NCBI GenBank assembly: GCA_003170875.1
Contig: PMYJ01000146.1
Coordinates: 22,247 to 42,240, forward strand
Direction: 5' to 3'
Length of the DNA: 19,994 bases
Origin: Candidatus Dormiibacterota bacterium
GTDB taxonomy: Bacteria; Chloroflexota; Dormibacteria; Aeolococcales; Aeolococcaceae
This document shows, piece after piece, positions 6,930 through 13,960 of the stretch. Position 1 is the stretch's first letter. Every line of letters begins with the position of its first letter. The translations under genes were made by a program, and so were the position numbers. The notes below the pieces were generated by a model, which had not been told where the DNA came from, did no database searches, and saw only the letters and a program-made list of their open reading frames with translations.

Positions 6930-7175
6930 ATGTGCACTTACCAGACCGAGATCGTCGCCGTGCAGGGCAGCGGCAAGGGCGTGGCCACCTGGTTCCCTGT
7001 GACCACCGCCACCGTCTACTTCGACCATCCCCAGCACGCCGCCGCCGAGCACACCCTGAACGTCGACTTCCTCAACCCGGAGCGCGGCCCCACTGCGAGG
7101 CTTGCGGTCGAGCTGACCGCGGCGTCCGCACGGGCGCTGGCGGAGGCGATTCTGGCGTCCCTGCCACCGGACTGA
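6930..7175 (+). CDS. DUF6295-like small conserved protein
   Basis: An 81-residue protein beginning MCTYQTEIVAVQGSGKG and continuing with TATVYFDHPQHAAAEHTLNVDF and a closing amphipathic helix (ASARALAEAILASL). I recognise it as resembling the DUF6295 family, whose members share the MCTY start, the GSGKG stretch and the HAxAEHTLNxDFLNP core; the function is not established. GGAGAG sits a few bases before the ATG. The 21-base gap after the dienelactone hydrolase suggests one transcript, and the pairing hints at a role linked to that enzyme. The only cysteine is at position 2, so no metal-binding cluster is obvious. The gene ends in a stretch that recurs, slightly altered, 59 bases downstream. 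Confidence 0.75.
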   Translation: MCTYQTEIVAVQGSGKGVATWFPVTTATVYFDHPQHAAAEHTLNVDFLNPERGPTARLAVELTAASARALAEAILASLPPD

Positions 7176-7233
7176 CCGGGGCGTGCGTCGCGGCGCCGGC
7201 CGCGGCGAGCCTGGCGTCCCCGCCACCGGACGG
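7152..7233 (+). repeat. Direct repeat of the DUF6295 gene 3' end
   Basis: Positions 7152-7174 and 7211-7233 agree at 21 of 23 bases (both start CTGGCGTCC and contain GCCACCGGAC). The first copy is the end of the coding region, the second lies in the downstream gap, as if the gene end had been locally duplicated. Confidence 0.5.
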
Positions 7234-7241
7234 AGCTGATC

Positions 7242-7278
7242 ACTCCGCCACCGACGGTGGGACGGGGACCGGCGGAGT
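7242..7278. terminator. Branched stem between convergent genes
   Basis: An outer 8-bp stem ACTCCGCC / GGCGGAGT (7242-7249 with 7271-7278) encloses a CCACC-GAC-GGTGG hairpin (7248-7260) that shares two bases with the outer arm, so the two forms compete. It fills the gap between the DUF6295 gene and the convergent GGDEF-EAL gene. There is no T run, so termination is an inference from placement. Confidence 0.4.
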
Positions 7279-9413
7279 CAGGCGCTGCGCGGCAGGGAGT
7301 CGGCGTCCCCGCTCTGACGCCGGGCCTGGGTCACCTTCCAGGGCCGGCGCCCGCAGTCCGCAGTTGCGGCGCCCGCCGGCTGCGACAGCAGCTCAGACAC
7401 CCCGTCGGCGTCGAGCGGCTCGGCTAGGTGGAAGCCCTGGGCGAGATCGCAGCGCATCTCACGCAGCTCGTCGAGCTGGTCCGCCCGCTCCACCCCGACG
7501 GCCACCACCCGGAGATCGAGCGTCCTGCCCAACCCGATGATCCCGGCAAGGAACGCGCGCTCGCGTTCGTCGGTGGCGACGTTGTCCACGAATGACTTGG
7601 GGATCTTGAGGGAGTCGACGGGGAGGAACTTCAGCTCTCCCAGGGACGAGTACCCGGTCCCGAAGTCGTCGATGGCGAGTGTCACCCCGAGATCCTTCAG
7701 GGCATGCAGGCGCTCCATGGTCGTCGCCGTGTTCTCGACCAGGAGGTTCTCGGTGATCTCCAGGTTGAGCAGCGACGGGCTCAACTCGGTCTCGCGGAGG
7801 ATGGTGGCGACCTCCTCGGCGAAGTCCGGGTGCAGGAGCTGGCGCGGCGAGAGGTTGACGCTCACCGAGAGGTTCCTGCCGGACTGACCCACCGACCAGC
7901 GCACCGCCTGCTCGCACGCGGTGCGGAGCACCTGCCGGCCGATCTCCCGGATCAGCCCGGTGGCTTCGGCCACGGGGATGAACTCGCGGGGACCGATCCG
8001 GCCGAGGCTGGGGCTGTCCCAGCGGGCCAGCGCCTCCACGCCGACCACGGTCCCGCTCTCGAGCGCCACGATCGGCTGGTACTCCACGAACAGCTCGCCG
8101 GCCCCCACCGCCTTCTCCAGGTCACCCTTCAGCCGGAGGCGCCGCTCCAGCGCCCGTTGCATCCCGGCGTCGAAGGTCTCGACCGTCGCCTTGCCCCGCT
8201 CCTTGGCCCGGTACATGGCGACGTCCGCCTCCCGGAGCAGGTGGTCGTACGTCATCGACGGCCTGTCGGCGATCGCGATCCCGACGCTTGCCCCGATGGT
8301 GACCGGAGTCCCATGGAGATCAAAGGTGCCGGTGAGCTCCTCCAGGAAGCGCTCGGCGACGGCGACCGCCTCCTCGGGCCCGGTCAGGTCCTCGATGAGG
8401 ACCGCAAACTCGTCGCCGCCCAGGCGGGCCACGGTGTCGAACGGCCGGACGACCCGTCGCAGCCGCCGGGTGACCCCCTGAAGAAGGAGGTCGCCGCTCG
8501 GGTGCCCCAGGGTGTCGTTGACCACCTTGAAGTCGTCGAGGTCGATGAAGAGGATGGCGGCCCGGAGCCGGCCCGGCTCCACGCGGCGCTCGAGGGAGTG
8601 GACGACACGATCCGCGAAAAGGACGCGGTTGGCGAGGCCGGTCAGGGAATCGTGGAAAGCCTGGTGATTGATCCGCTCGTCGAGGCGGAGCTTCTCCAGT
8701 GTCACCCCCACCTGCGGCGCGAGCGCCTCCAAAAGGCGGCGATCCTCGTCGGTGAAGGGCCGCGGGTCACCCTGGCCGCGCCCCACCATCAGGCTGCCGA
8801 GGATCGTCCCCTCCACCGAGAGGGCAGCCATGACGGCGCCGCGCAGCCCGCGGCGGGCGAGGATGGCGTCTCCGTGCGCGGGACCGGCGCGCTCGCGGAG
8901 CACCACGCTGAGACTGGCGGGGACGGTCACCGAGAAGACGTCCGCCAGCAGGTCCTGATCGACCGCTTCGGACGTCTCCGTGGTCTGGCCGCCGCACACC
9001 CGCACCAGCAGGGCGGCCTGGTCGAGTGCGTCGGGCAGCACCACGACCTCGGCAAAGCCGGCGCCGAAGATCTTGCAGAGCCGGCCGAGCAGGGCCCCCA
9101 CCGAGAGCGGCGAGCGGACCGTCTGCTGGAGGAGATCGCGGGAGTCCGAGAGCTGCTCCAGATGGCGGCGTTGATACCGCTCTGAGAGGTACCCGACGCC
9201 CACGCTGACGATGCTCGCGGCGAGGGCGAGGAAGAGCAACGTCTCGACGGTCTCCGCGCGCTCGACCAGCGCCCAGCCGCCCACGGCGACCACGGCCACC
9301 GCGAGCGCAGCGGTCACAGACCGGACCTGGCTCGGGTTCGGGCCTCTCGTCCCGAGCACGGCGCGACGGATAACGGGCGACACGCGCCCCCCTCTCTCGA
9401 TCGAAGCTGACAT
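7278..9413 (-). CDS. Membrane GAF-GGDEF-EAL protein, EAL degenerate
   Basis: A 711-residue cyclic-di-GMP protein. Two hydrophobic segments (about 32-51 and 56-76) anchor it. A GAF-like domain follows (about 95-240), then GGDEF (about 245-415) and EAL (about 425-680). The cyclase site is intact: DLDDFK and LGGDEF (332-336), with the inhibitory-site motif RPFD (323-326) five residues before it. The EAL domain keeps EAL (460-462), the Asn of NLSP, LEITE, DDFGTGYSSL and the Gln of AQGF, but the usual LKID is LKIP (Pro605) and the usual AEGVE is AVGVE (Val639). Those are conserved active-site positions, so it may be a cyclase or c-di-GMP sensor rather than a phosphodiesterase. Start uncertain: a GTG at 9383 is preceded by GAGAGGGGGG, while the ATG at 9413 has a hairpin at its front and no Shine-Dalgarno. 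Confidence 0.92.
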   Translation of the reverse strand: MSASIERGGRVSPVIRRAVLGTRGPNPSQVRSVTAALAVAVVAVGGWALVERAETVETLLFLALAASIVSVGVGYLSERYQRRHLEQLSDSRDLLQQTVRSPLSVGALLGRLCKIFGAGFAEVVVLPDALDQAALLVRVCGGQTTETSEAVDQDLLADVFSVTVPASLSVVLRERAGPAHGDAILARRGLRGAVMAALSVEGTILGSLMVGRGQGDPRPFTDEDRRLLEALAPQVGVTLEKLRLDERINHQAFHDSLTGLANRVLFADRVVHSLERRVEPGRLRAAILFIDLDDFKVVNDTLGHPSGDLLLQGVTRRLRRVVRPFDTVARLGGDEFAVLIEDLTGPEEAVAVAERFLEELTGTFDLHGTPVTIGASVGIAIADRPSMTYDHLLREADVAMYRAKERGKATVETFDAGMQRALERRLRLKGDLEKAVGAGELFVEYQPIVALESGTVVGVEALARWDSPSLGRIGPREFIPVAEATGLIREIGRQVLRTACEQAVRWSVGQSGRNLSVSVNLSPRQLLHPDFAEEVATILRETELSPSLLNLEITENLLVENTATTMERLHALKDLGVTLAIDDFGTGYSSLGELKFLPVDSLKIPKSFVDNVATDERERAFLAGIIGLGRTLDLRVVAVGVERADQLDELREMRCDLAQGFHLAEPLDADGVSELLSQPAGAATADCGRRPWKVTQARRQSGDADSLPRSA

Positions 9414-9418
9414 AACGC

Positions 9419-9440
9419 GGCGGCGTCAGGCGACGCCGCC
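9419..9440 (-). other. 9-bp perfect hairpin just before the GGDEF-EAL gene
   Basis: GGCGGCGTC and GACGCCGCC pair perfectly around a 4-base loop. The stem ends five bases before the ATG at 9413 and so occupies the place of a ribosome binding site. It may end transcription from proC, or lie in the leader of a message read from the GTG at 9383. Confidence 0.55.
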
Positions 9441-9486
9441 CGCTGTCGAGGCTACACCATCACACCTAACGCTGCAAACTGCGTAA

Positions 9487-9501
9487 CCGGTGCTTCACCG
9501 G
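9487..9501 (-). terminator. Short hairpin after proC
   Basis: CCGGTG-CTT-CACCGG is a 6-bp perfect stem with a 3-base loop, about 72 bases past the proC stop in the transcribed direction. Only two T residues follow it on the minus strand, so it is a weak terminator candidate. Confidence 0.3.
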
Positions 9502-9572
9502 AAGGCCATCTGCGGGGGCCGGTGGTTGCGACGCCGCGGCTCAGTCCCGGGAGAGACGCCTCCGGGCCGGCC

Positions 9573-10439
9573 TCAGCGCGGTCGGGCCGACGGGTCGGGG
9601 GGTCGACCTTCCAGGGCGGCCTCGATGGCGAGCGTCCGCTCAAAGGCGGCCCAGACGGCGTCGCTGACGACGGTCCGGAGCCGTCCCTTTTCCAGCTCGT
9701 ACGTGGCGGCGGCCGAGGTGCCCCCCGGTGAGGTCACCATGTCGCGCAGCTCGGCGACGTGCTTGCCGCTCGCGATGGCGAAGGCGGCCGAGCCCTGCAC
9801 GGTGTCCAGGACCAGCTCCCGGGCGACGTGGCGCGCGAAGCCGAGATGGACCGCGGCGTCGATGAGCGCCTCGATGAAGAGGAAGACGTAGGTGGGGCCG
9901 CTGCCGCTCACGGCGGTGGCCATGGCCACCTGGCGCTCGTCGTGGACCTCGAACTCGCTCCCGAGCGCGGAGAGCAGGGTCCGAGTACGGGCGCGTCCGG
10001 TGGCGTCGACGGCCGCGGTGGCGAACCAGACGGTCACCCCCTTGCCGATCTGGGCGGGCGTGTTGGGCATGCAGCGGACCACCGCAGGGTGGTCCAGGCC
10101 CTCGGCCAGGGCGTGGCTGCTGGCCCCGGCGACGATGCTGATGACGAGCTGCCCCGGGCGCATCACGGGCTTCAGCTCGGGCATGACGGTCTCGAGCACC
10201 TGAGGTTTGACGCAGAGCAGGATGATGTCCCCCAGCGCGGCCGCCTCGGCGTTGCCGACGATCGCCGACACACCGTGGCGCTCCTGGAGCTCCCGGCGGC
10301 GTGCCTCCCGGGGGTCGCTGCAGGTGACCGCCCCTGCCTCGACCAGGCCGCGATCGAGCAGGCCGGAGAGCATCGCCTCGGCCATCACCCCGGAACCGAC
10401 GACGGCGATCTTGGAGCCGCGCAGGCTGGAATCGTCCAT
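9573..10439 (-). CDS. proC: Pyrroline-5-carboxylate reductase
   Basis: A 288-residue enzyme that reduces 1-pyrroline-5-carboxylate to L-proline with NAD(P)H, the last step of proline synthesis, in the cytosol. The N-terminal Rossmann loop is VVGSGVMAEAM, followed by LLCVKPQ (cofactor contact) and VISIVAGAS. VVRCMPNTPAQIGKG is the substrate-loop signature. The C-terminal dimer domain holds VSGSGPTYVFLFIEAL and MVTSPGGTSAAATYELE, the PROSITE-type P5CR motif. Length is about 20 residues above the usual 265-270, due to a short arginine/proline tail. There is no clear Shine-Dalgarno before the ATG at 10439, but TATCGT lies 10 bases upstream, so a leaderless message is possible. Its neighbour on the other strand is the M50 protease gene. 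An ornithine-cyclodeaminase-like gene at 13957-15177 offers a second route to proline. Confidence 0.95.
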   Translation of the reverse strand: MDDSSLRGSKIAVVGSGVMAEAMLSGLLDRGLVEAGAVTCSDPREARRRELQERHGVSAIVGNAEAAALGDIILLCVKPQVLETVMPELKPVMRPGQLVISIVAGASSHALAEGLDHPAVVRCMPNTPAQIGKGVTVWFATAAVDATGRARTRTLLSALGSEFEVHDERQVAMATAVSGSGPTYVFLFIEALIDAAVHLGFARHVARELVLDTVQGSAAFAIASGKHVAELRDMVTSPGGTSAAATYELEKGRLRTVVSDAVWAAFERTLAIEAALEGRPPDPSARPR

Positions 10440-10517
10440 GACCAGCCGGACGATACAGAAGGACGCCTCCCCTCCGCTGGCGCCGCTCGCCGGGAAGCCC
10501 GGGTCGAAGGCCGTGAG

Positions 10518-11633
10518 ATGATCGAACGGATGCCTGCCACGCCCGAGGCGCCCGACCCGACCCCGCTACCCGATGCCGGGCAGACTCCCGCCAACCCCGG
10601 GGGCGCCCCCTGGGGGTGGCCGGCCTATCCGCCCTACCCGGGGGCCGCAACGGGCCAGCCCCTCCCCCATCCCGGCACCATCTACCCGCCTCCCGGCGCC
10701 GCCTACGCCCCTCCCGGCACCCTCTATCCGCCCCCCGGCGCCGGGTATGCCCCGGGCTCCTACCCACCTCCCGGGGCCGGATACACCCCACCCGGCTGGG
10801 GCCAGCAGGGCGCCGGCGCGCCCGGCCGGACGCCGGGGACGCAGGCAAGGCGTCGGGGCGGCTTCGTCGGCAGCCTGCTGACGGCCCTGGCCTTCGTCGC
10901 CAAGCTGGGCTACTTCGGCAAGTTCGGGCTGACCGCCATCACCATGGTGATTGCGGTCGGCGCCTACGCGCTCATCTTCGGCTGGGCCTTCGCGGTCGGG
11001 CTCGTCCTGATCATCTTTGTCCATGAGATGGGCCACTTCCTGACCTCTCGGGTGATGGGCGTGCCCATGTCGGCACCGGTCTTCGTGCCCTTCCTCGGCG
11101 CCTTCACCACCGCCGGCCGCGGCCTCACCAGCGACCGCCGGCGTGAGGCGATCATCGCCATCGCCGGGCCCGTCTCCGGTTTCCTCGCGACTCTCGCCGT
11201 CTACGTCTGGGCCCTGGCCCAGGCCCCGCTAGCCCAGGGCGTACCCTTCGCGTTCTCGCTCAGCTACTTCGGTTTCTTCATCACCCTCTTCAACCTGATC
11301 CCGATGCTCCCCCTCGACGGTGGCCGCGTCACCAGCGCCGTCAGCAAATGGTTCAATCTGGCTGGACTGGTCATCGTCGCCGCCCTTCTCGTCAGCGAGT
11401 GGTTCGGAGCGACCGTGGTCAACCCGATCCTCATCCTCATCCTCATCCTCGGCGGCTACTCCGTGTGGGGCCGGTTCCAGGCAGCCCGGTTGGGGCGCGA
11501 GGCTCCGCCGCTCCCCGCGCGCACCCGCATCCTCATCGGTGTCGCCTATGTCGCCATGGTGGCGCTGAGTGGCCTGTTCATGAGCCTGAGCGCCGGCTGG
11601 CTGAGCACCCACGGGCTCGTCAACCTGGCCTGA
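10518..11633 (+). CDS. M50-family site-2 protease-like membrane metalloprotease
   Basis: A 371-residue intramembrane metalloprotease homologue. Residues 1-112 are soluble and rich in Pro, Gly and Tyr, with repeats of the YPPPGAG / YAPPGTL type (about 56-93). Then come hydrophobic segments, the zinc site FVHEMGHFL (HExxH at 169-173) and the third-ligand motif NLIPMLPLDGGR (259-270), the N-x2-P-x4-DG pattern of the family. AIIAIAGPVSGFL is the conserved GP loop. A second membrane block with four Ile-Leu pairs (304-311) is encoded by a perfect hexanucleotide repeat. There is no PDZ domain. Such proteins cut membrane-bound regulators or run as zinc proteases of unknown target. ATG 10518 (AAGG 8 bases before) is chosen; ATG 10530 is possible. 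It is divergent from proC (78-base gap). Confidence 0.88.
   Translation: MIERMPATPEAPDPTPLPDAGQTPANPGGAPWGWPAYPPYPGAATGQPLPHPGTIYPPPGAAYAPPGTLYPPPGAGYAPGSYPPPGAGYTPPGWGQQGAGAPGRTPGTQARRRGGFVGSLLTALAFVAKLGYFGKFGLTAITMVIAVGAYALIFGWAFAVGLVLIIFVHEMGHFLTSRVMGVPMSAPVFVPFLGAFTTAGRGLTSDRRREAIIAIAGPVSGFLATLAVYVWALAQAPLAQGVPFAFSLSYFGFFITLFNLIPMLPLDGGRVTSAVSKWFNLAGLVIVAALLVSEWFGATVVNPILILILILGGYSVWGRFQAARLGREAPPLPARTRILIGVAYVAMVALSGLFMSLSAGWLSTHGLVNLA
10683..10796 (+). repeat. Coding repeat for Tyr-Pro-Pro-Gly heptads
   Basis: About six units of the form Y-x-P-P-G-x-x, one shortened to five residues (residues 56-93), make up the cytoplasmic or exposed N-terminus of the M50 protein. The underlying DNA repeats with a 21-base period. 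Such Pro/Tyr-rich tails are low-complexity and often act as binding or spacing segments. Confidence 0.7.
11427..11450 (+). repeat. (ATCCTC)x4 hexanucleotide repeat in the M50 gene
   Basis: Four perfect copies of ATCCTC encode four Ile-Leu pairs in a membrane helix (residues 304-311). Slippage here would add or remove whole residue pairs without a frameshift. Confidence 0.8.
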
Positions 11634-11644
11634 GGCCGGGCCTC
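11632..11644. terminator. Small hairpin between convergent genes
   Basis: GAGGC-CGG-GCCTC is a 5-bp stem that overlaps the M50 stop codon and is followed by TT. It lies in the 25-base gap between the M50 gene and the convergent YjbQ-family gene. The stem is short, so termination is only suggested. Confidence 0.3.
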
Positions 11645-11658
11645 TTCCCGGGAGCCGC

Positions 11659-12060
11659 TCAGCCCTCGAGGAAGGAGAGGCGCACCCGGCGGTGGGGATT
11701 GTCGCGGTTGAGGCTGACCAGGACGACCCGCTGCCAGGTGCCGAGCAGCATCCGCCCGGCCTGGACGGGGACGGTCAGCGAGGGGGACACCAGGGCCGGC
11801 AGCAGGTGGTCGGCGCCGTGGCCGGGGCTGCCGTGGCGGTGGTGGTAGCGGTCGTCACGGGGGAGCAGCCGTTCCAGGGCGGCGACCAGATCGGGTTCGG
11901 AACCGCTCCCCGTCTCGATGAGGGCAACCCCGGCAGTGGCGTGGGGGGCGAAGATCGAGAGCAGCCCGTCTCCCGCTCCCTGCACGAATCGGGCCACCTC
12001 GTCGGTGATGTCAGCGATCGGCGACCGGCCCATCTCGAGGTCGATCAGGGTGGTCCGCAT
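11659..12060 (-). CDS. YjbQ / UPF0047 family protein
   Basis: A 133-residue single-domain protein of the YjbQ/UPF0047 family (TIGR00149). It has FAPHATAGVALIE, HHRHGSPGHGADHLLPALV and VPVQAGRMLLGTWQRVVLVSLNR, which together hold the clustered His/Asp residues expected of the family, then a closing strand HRRVRLSFL. Members have been linked to a weak secondary thiamine-phosphate synthase activity, but the true role is not settled. Length is normal. It follows the lipoprotein gene by 9 bases and is the last gene of the six-gene minus-strand run. It is convergent with the M50 protease gene. Confidence 0.88.
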   Translation of the reverse strand: MRTTLIDLEMGRSPIADITDEVARFVQGAGDGLLSIFAPHATAGVALIETGSGSEPDLVAALERLLPRDDRYHHRHGSPGHGADHLLPALVSPSLTVPVQAGRMLLGTWQRVVLVSLNRDNPHRRVRLSFLEG

Positions 12061-12069
12061 CGGCCCCGC

Positions 12070-12975
12070 TCAGGTGGCGGCGCTCGGGCTGGGGATCACG
12101 GCCTCGCAGTCGGGGAACGGGTAGCGGATGCTGCTCAGCAGGGTTTCGAAGACCGTGTACTCGTCAGCGGTCGAGTAGTTCATCTCGATGTCGATGGCGT
12201 AGCTCGAAGAGAGGGTCGCCCGGAACTGGACGAAGTCGGCCAGGCGGGTCACGCTCCCGCTCCCCGGGTCCGTGGTCGGCTCCGGCGAAGCGCCCGTGCT
12301 CGCCGCGTACTTGACGAGGGTGCCGGTGTAGCCGCAGACCACCACCTCGGAGTTGCTGGACACCGACGGATAGCCGGTCAGCCCCGCCGGGCCGAGGGCG
12401 CTGAGGGTGGTCGCCGTCCGGATCACCAGGGTGGGGGGGTCGGTGCCCGCCTGGGGCTCGAAGATCACCTCGCCGGGGTTGTCGGCGTAGGTCCAGTCGG
12501 TGGGGAAGAGCGCACCGTCGATCTGCTTGTCCTGGAAACCGATCGAGTTGAACACCCCGGAGGCGGTATAGGTTGGATCGGCGATGATCCAGCCGGTGAC
12601 CGTCGACCCCTCCACCTGGTACCAGCCGCCAGGGGAGGACGAATCCGGCCACGGCCCGCCGGAGGCGTTGTAGCCGACGACGGTGAGGGTCACCCCCCAG
12701 GCCGCCGTCCCCTCCACCGCGGCGGAGAGGGAGGCCGAGCTGTGGATGCGGAGCCCGTCCTGGACCAGGACGGTGCGCTCGCCGGTCGTCTGGGGGCCCG
12801 CCGATCCGGACACTCCGGGGCTCGGCGTCGCCGTCTCGGTACCCCCGGCCACCGGCGGGTTGGTGGCCACCCCGGTCGGGCTGGGGGACGCCGGGGCGCC
12901 GAGGCTGCAGCCGGTCAGGGTGGCGGCGGCGGCCGCCGCCAGGGCGGCGATCAGGCGGGACCGGGAGAGATGCAC
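12070..12975 (-). CDS. Lipoprotein with bacterial SH3-like domain
   Basis: A 301-residue secreted lipoprotein. The start is taken as the GTG at 12975, giving an n-region HLSRSR, a run of alanines, and a lipobox LTGC (Cys about residue 21). A Pro/Ser/Thr-rich tether follows (about 25-65). Next is an SH3-like segment (about 66-132: LVQDGLRIHSSAS, TLTVVGY, GGWYQVEG, TGWIIADPTY), a wall- or peptide-binding fold in many exported proteins. The remaining 165 residues are not recognised and include two cysteines that could form a disulfide (VVCGYTG and FPDCEAV). The longer frame to 13098 would overlap the deacetylase gene and place a non-signal sequence first. It follows the deacetylase gene by 34 bases. 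No Shine-Dalgarno is obvious before the GTG. Confidence 0.8.
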   Translation of the reverse strand: MHLSRSRLIAALAAAAAATLTGCSLGAPASPSPTGVATNPPVAGGTETATPSPGVSGSAGPQTTGERTVLVQDGLRIHSSASLSAAVEGTAAWGVTLTVVGYNASGGPWPDSSSPGGWYQVEGSTVTGWIIADPTYTASGVFNSIGFQDKQIDGALFPTDWTYADNPGEVIFEPQAGTDPPTLVIRTATTLSALGPAGLTGYPSVSSNSEVVVCGYTGTLVKYAASTGASPEPTTDPGSGSVTRLADFVQFRATLSSSYAIDIEMNYSTADEYTVFETLLSSIRYPFPDCEAVIPSPSAAT

Positions 12976-13009
12976 GTCGACAAGGTTAACGGGGAGTCCT
13001 GGGCGGGGG

Positions 13010-13960
13010 TTATCCCAGGGTGGGGTCGGCGCCACCTTCGAGGAGCGCGCGCAGGGTCGCGGCCACCGACTCGCTGAGGGCGCCGAGGTCGTAGCCACCC
13101 TCCAGGACCCACACCGACCCGCTGCCGGCCTCGGCGCAGAGGTCGCGCACCCGGGACGCCAGCGTGGCGTAGGTGGCGGCGGTCAGCTGCAGGGTGGCGA
13201 GCGGATCGGCGGCGTGAGCGTCGAATCCGGCGCTCACCAGCACCAGCTCCGGCTCGAAGGCGACGACCGCGGGCAGCACGCTGCCGTCGAAGCTGGCCAG
13301 CCATTCGTCCCCGGTCGTCCCGGAGGGGAGCGGCACGTTGATGTTGAGACCAAGTGCCCCCGGGCCTCCGTGAGCGCTCGCGTGCCCGGTCCCGGGGTAG
13401 AGCGGGAATTGGTGGAGGGAGGTGTAGAGGACCGAGGGGTCGTCCCAGAAGATCTCCTCGGTGCCATTGCCGTGGTGGACGTCGATGTCGATGATGGCGA
13501 TCCGCTTCCTGCCCCGGAGCTGGGCGTGGCGGGCCGCGATGGCCACGTTGTTGAAGATGCAGAAGCCCATCGCCGTCCCGGCGGTGGCGTGGTGGCCGGG
13601 CGGCCTGCTGATCGAGAACACATGGTCGGAGCGGCCGTCACAGACCGCGTCGACCGCCGCCAGGGCCGCCCCCACGGACCGGACCGCGGCGGCGTGCGAA
13701 CCCGGGCCGCAGAAGGTGTCGCCGTCGAACCAGCCGCCTCCACGCTGGGCCATGGCCCGGACCGCGGCGGCGTGCGCCGAGGTGTGGACCAGCTCGATCG
13801 CCGCGCCGTCCGCCTCGCTCGGGTCAAGGCAGGGAAGGGCGGCGAGGTCCTCCTGCCCGGCGATGTGGTCGAGGACTGCCGCCACCCGGTCGGGCCGCTC
13901 CGGGTGGCCCGGGGCCGCGTGCTCCGGCACGGGCCCGGTGGAGATGAGGATCACGCTCAT
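13010..13960 (-). CDS. Histone-deacetylase-fold amidohydrolase (class II-like)
   Basis: A 316-residue zinc amidohydrolase of the HDAC / acetylpolyamine amidohydrolase / AcuC superfamily. It has SRPPGHHA (His123, His124), GFCIFNNVAIAA, IIDIDVHHGNGTEEIF (zinc ligands Asp160, His162), SAGFDAHAADPL (ligand Asp247) and LEGGYDL (Tyr290), so the catalytic set is complete. The spacing and the FCIFNNVAIAA and SLHQFPLYPGTG stretches resemble class II HDACs. Bacterial members remove acetyl groups from proteins, polyamines or small amines; the substrate is not evident. Its ATG overlaps the stop of the ornithine-enzyme gene by four bases (ATGA), so the two are translationally coupled. A role in acetylated ornithine or polyamine metabolism is a guess from context. 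Confidence 0.9.
   Translation of the reverse strand: MSVILISTGPVPEHAAPGHPERPDRVAAVLDHIAGQEDLAALPCLDPSEADGAAIELVHTSAHAAAVRAMAQRGGGWFDGDTFCGPGSHAAAVRSVGAALAAVDAVCDGRSDHVFSISRPPGHHATAGTAMGFCIFNNVAIAARHAQLRGRKRIAIIDIDVHHGNGTEEIFWDDPSVLYTSLHQFPLYPGTGHASAHGGPGALGLNINVPLPSGTTGDEWLASFDGSVLPAVVAFEPELVLVSAGFDAHAADPLATLQLTAATYATLASRVRDLCAEAGSGSVWVLEGGYDLGALSESVAATLRALLEGGADPTLG

Noticed and set aside
5823..7226. 467-residue frame opposite the thioredoxin, dienelactone hydrolase and DUF6295 genes
   Set aside because: It lies antisense to three well-supported genes; long open antisense frames are expected at this GC content.
7704..9185. 493-residue plus-strand frame opposite the GGDEF-EAL gene
   Set aside because: Composition is that of a complementary shadow and the sense protein has full motifs.
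11692..13077. 461-residue plus-strand frame opposite YjbQ and the lipoprotein
   Set aside because: No recognisable domain; the Gly/Arg/Val-rich text is an antisense shadow.
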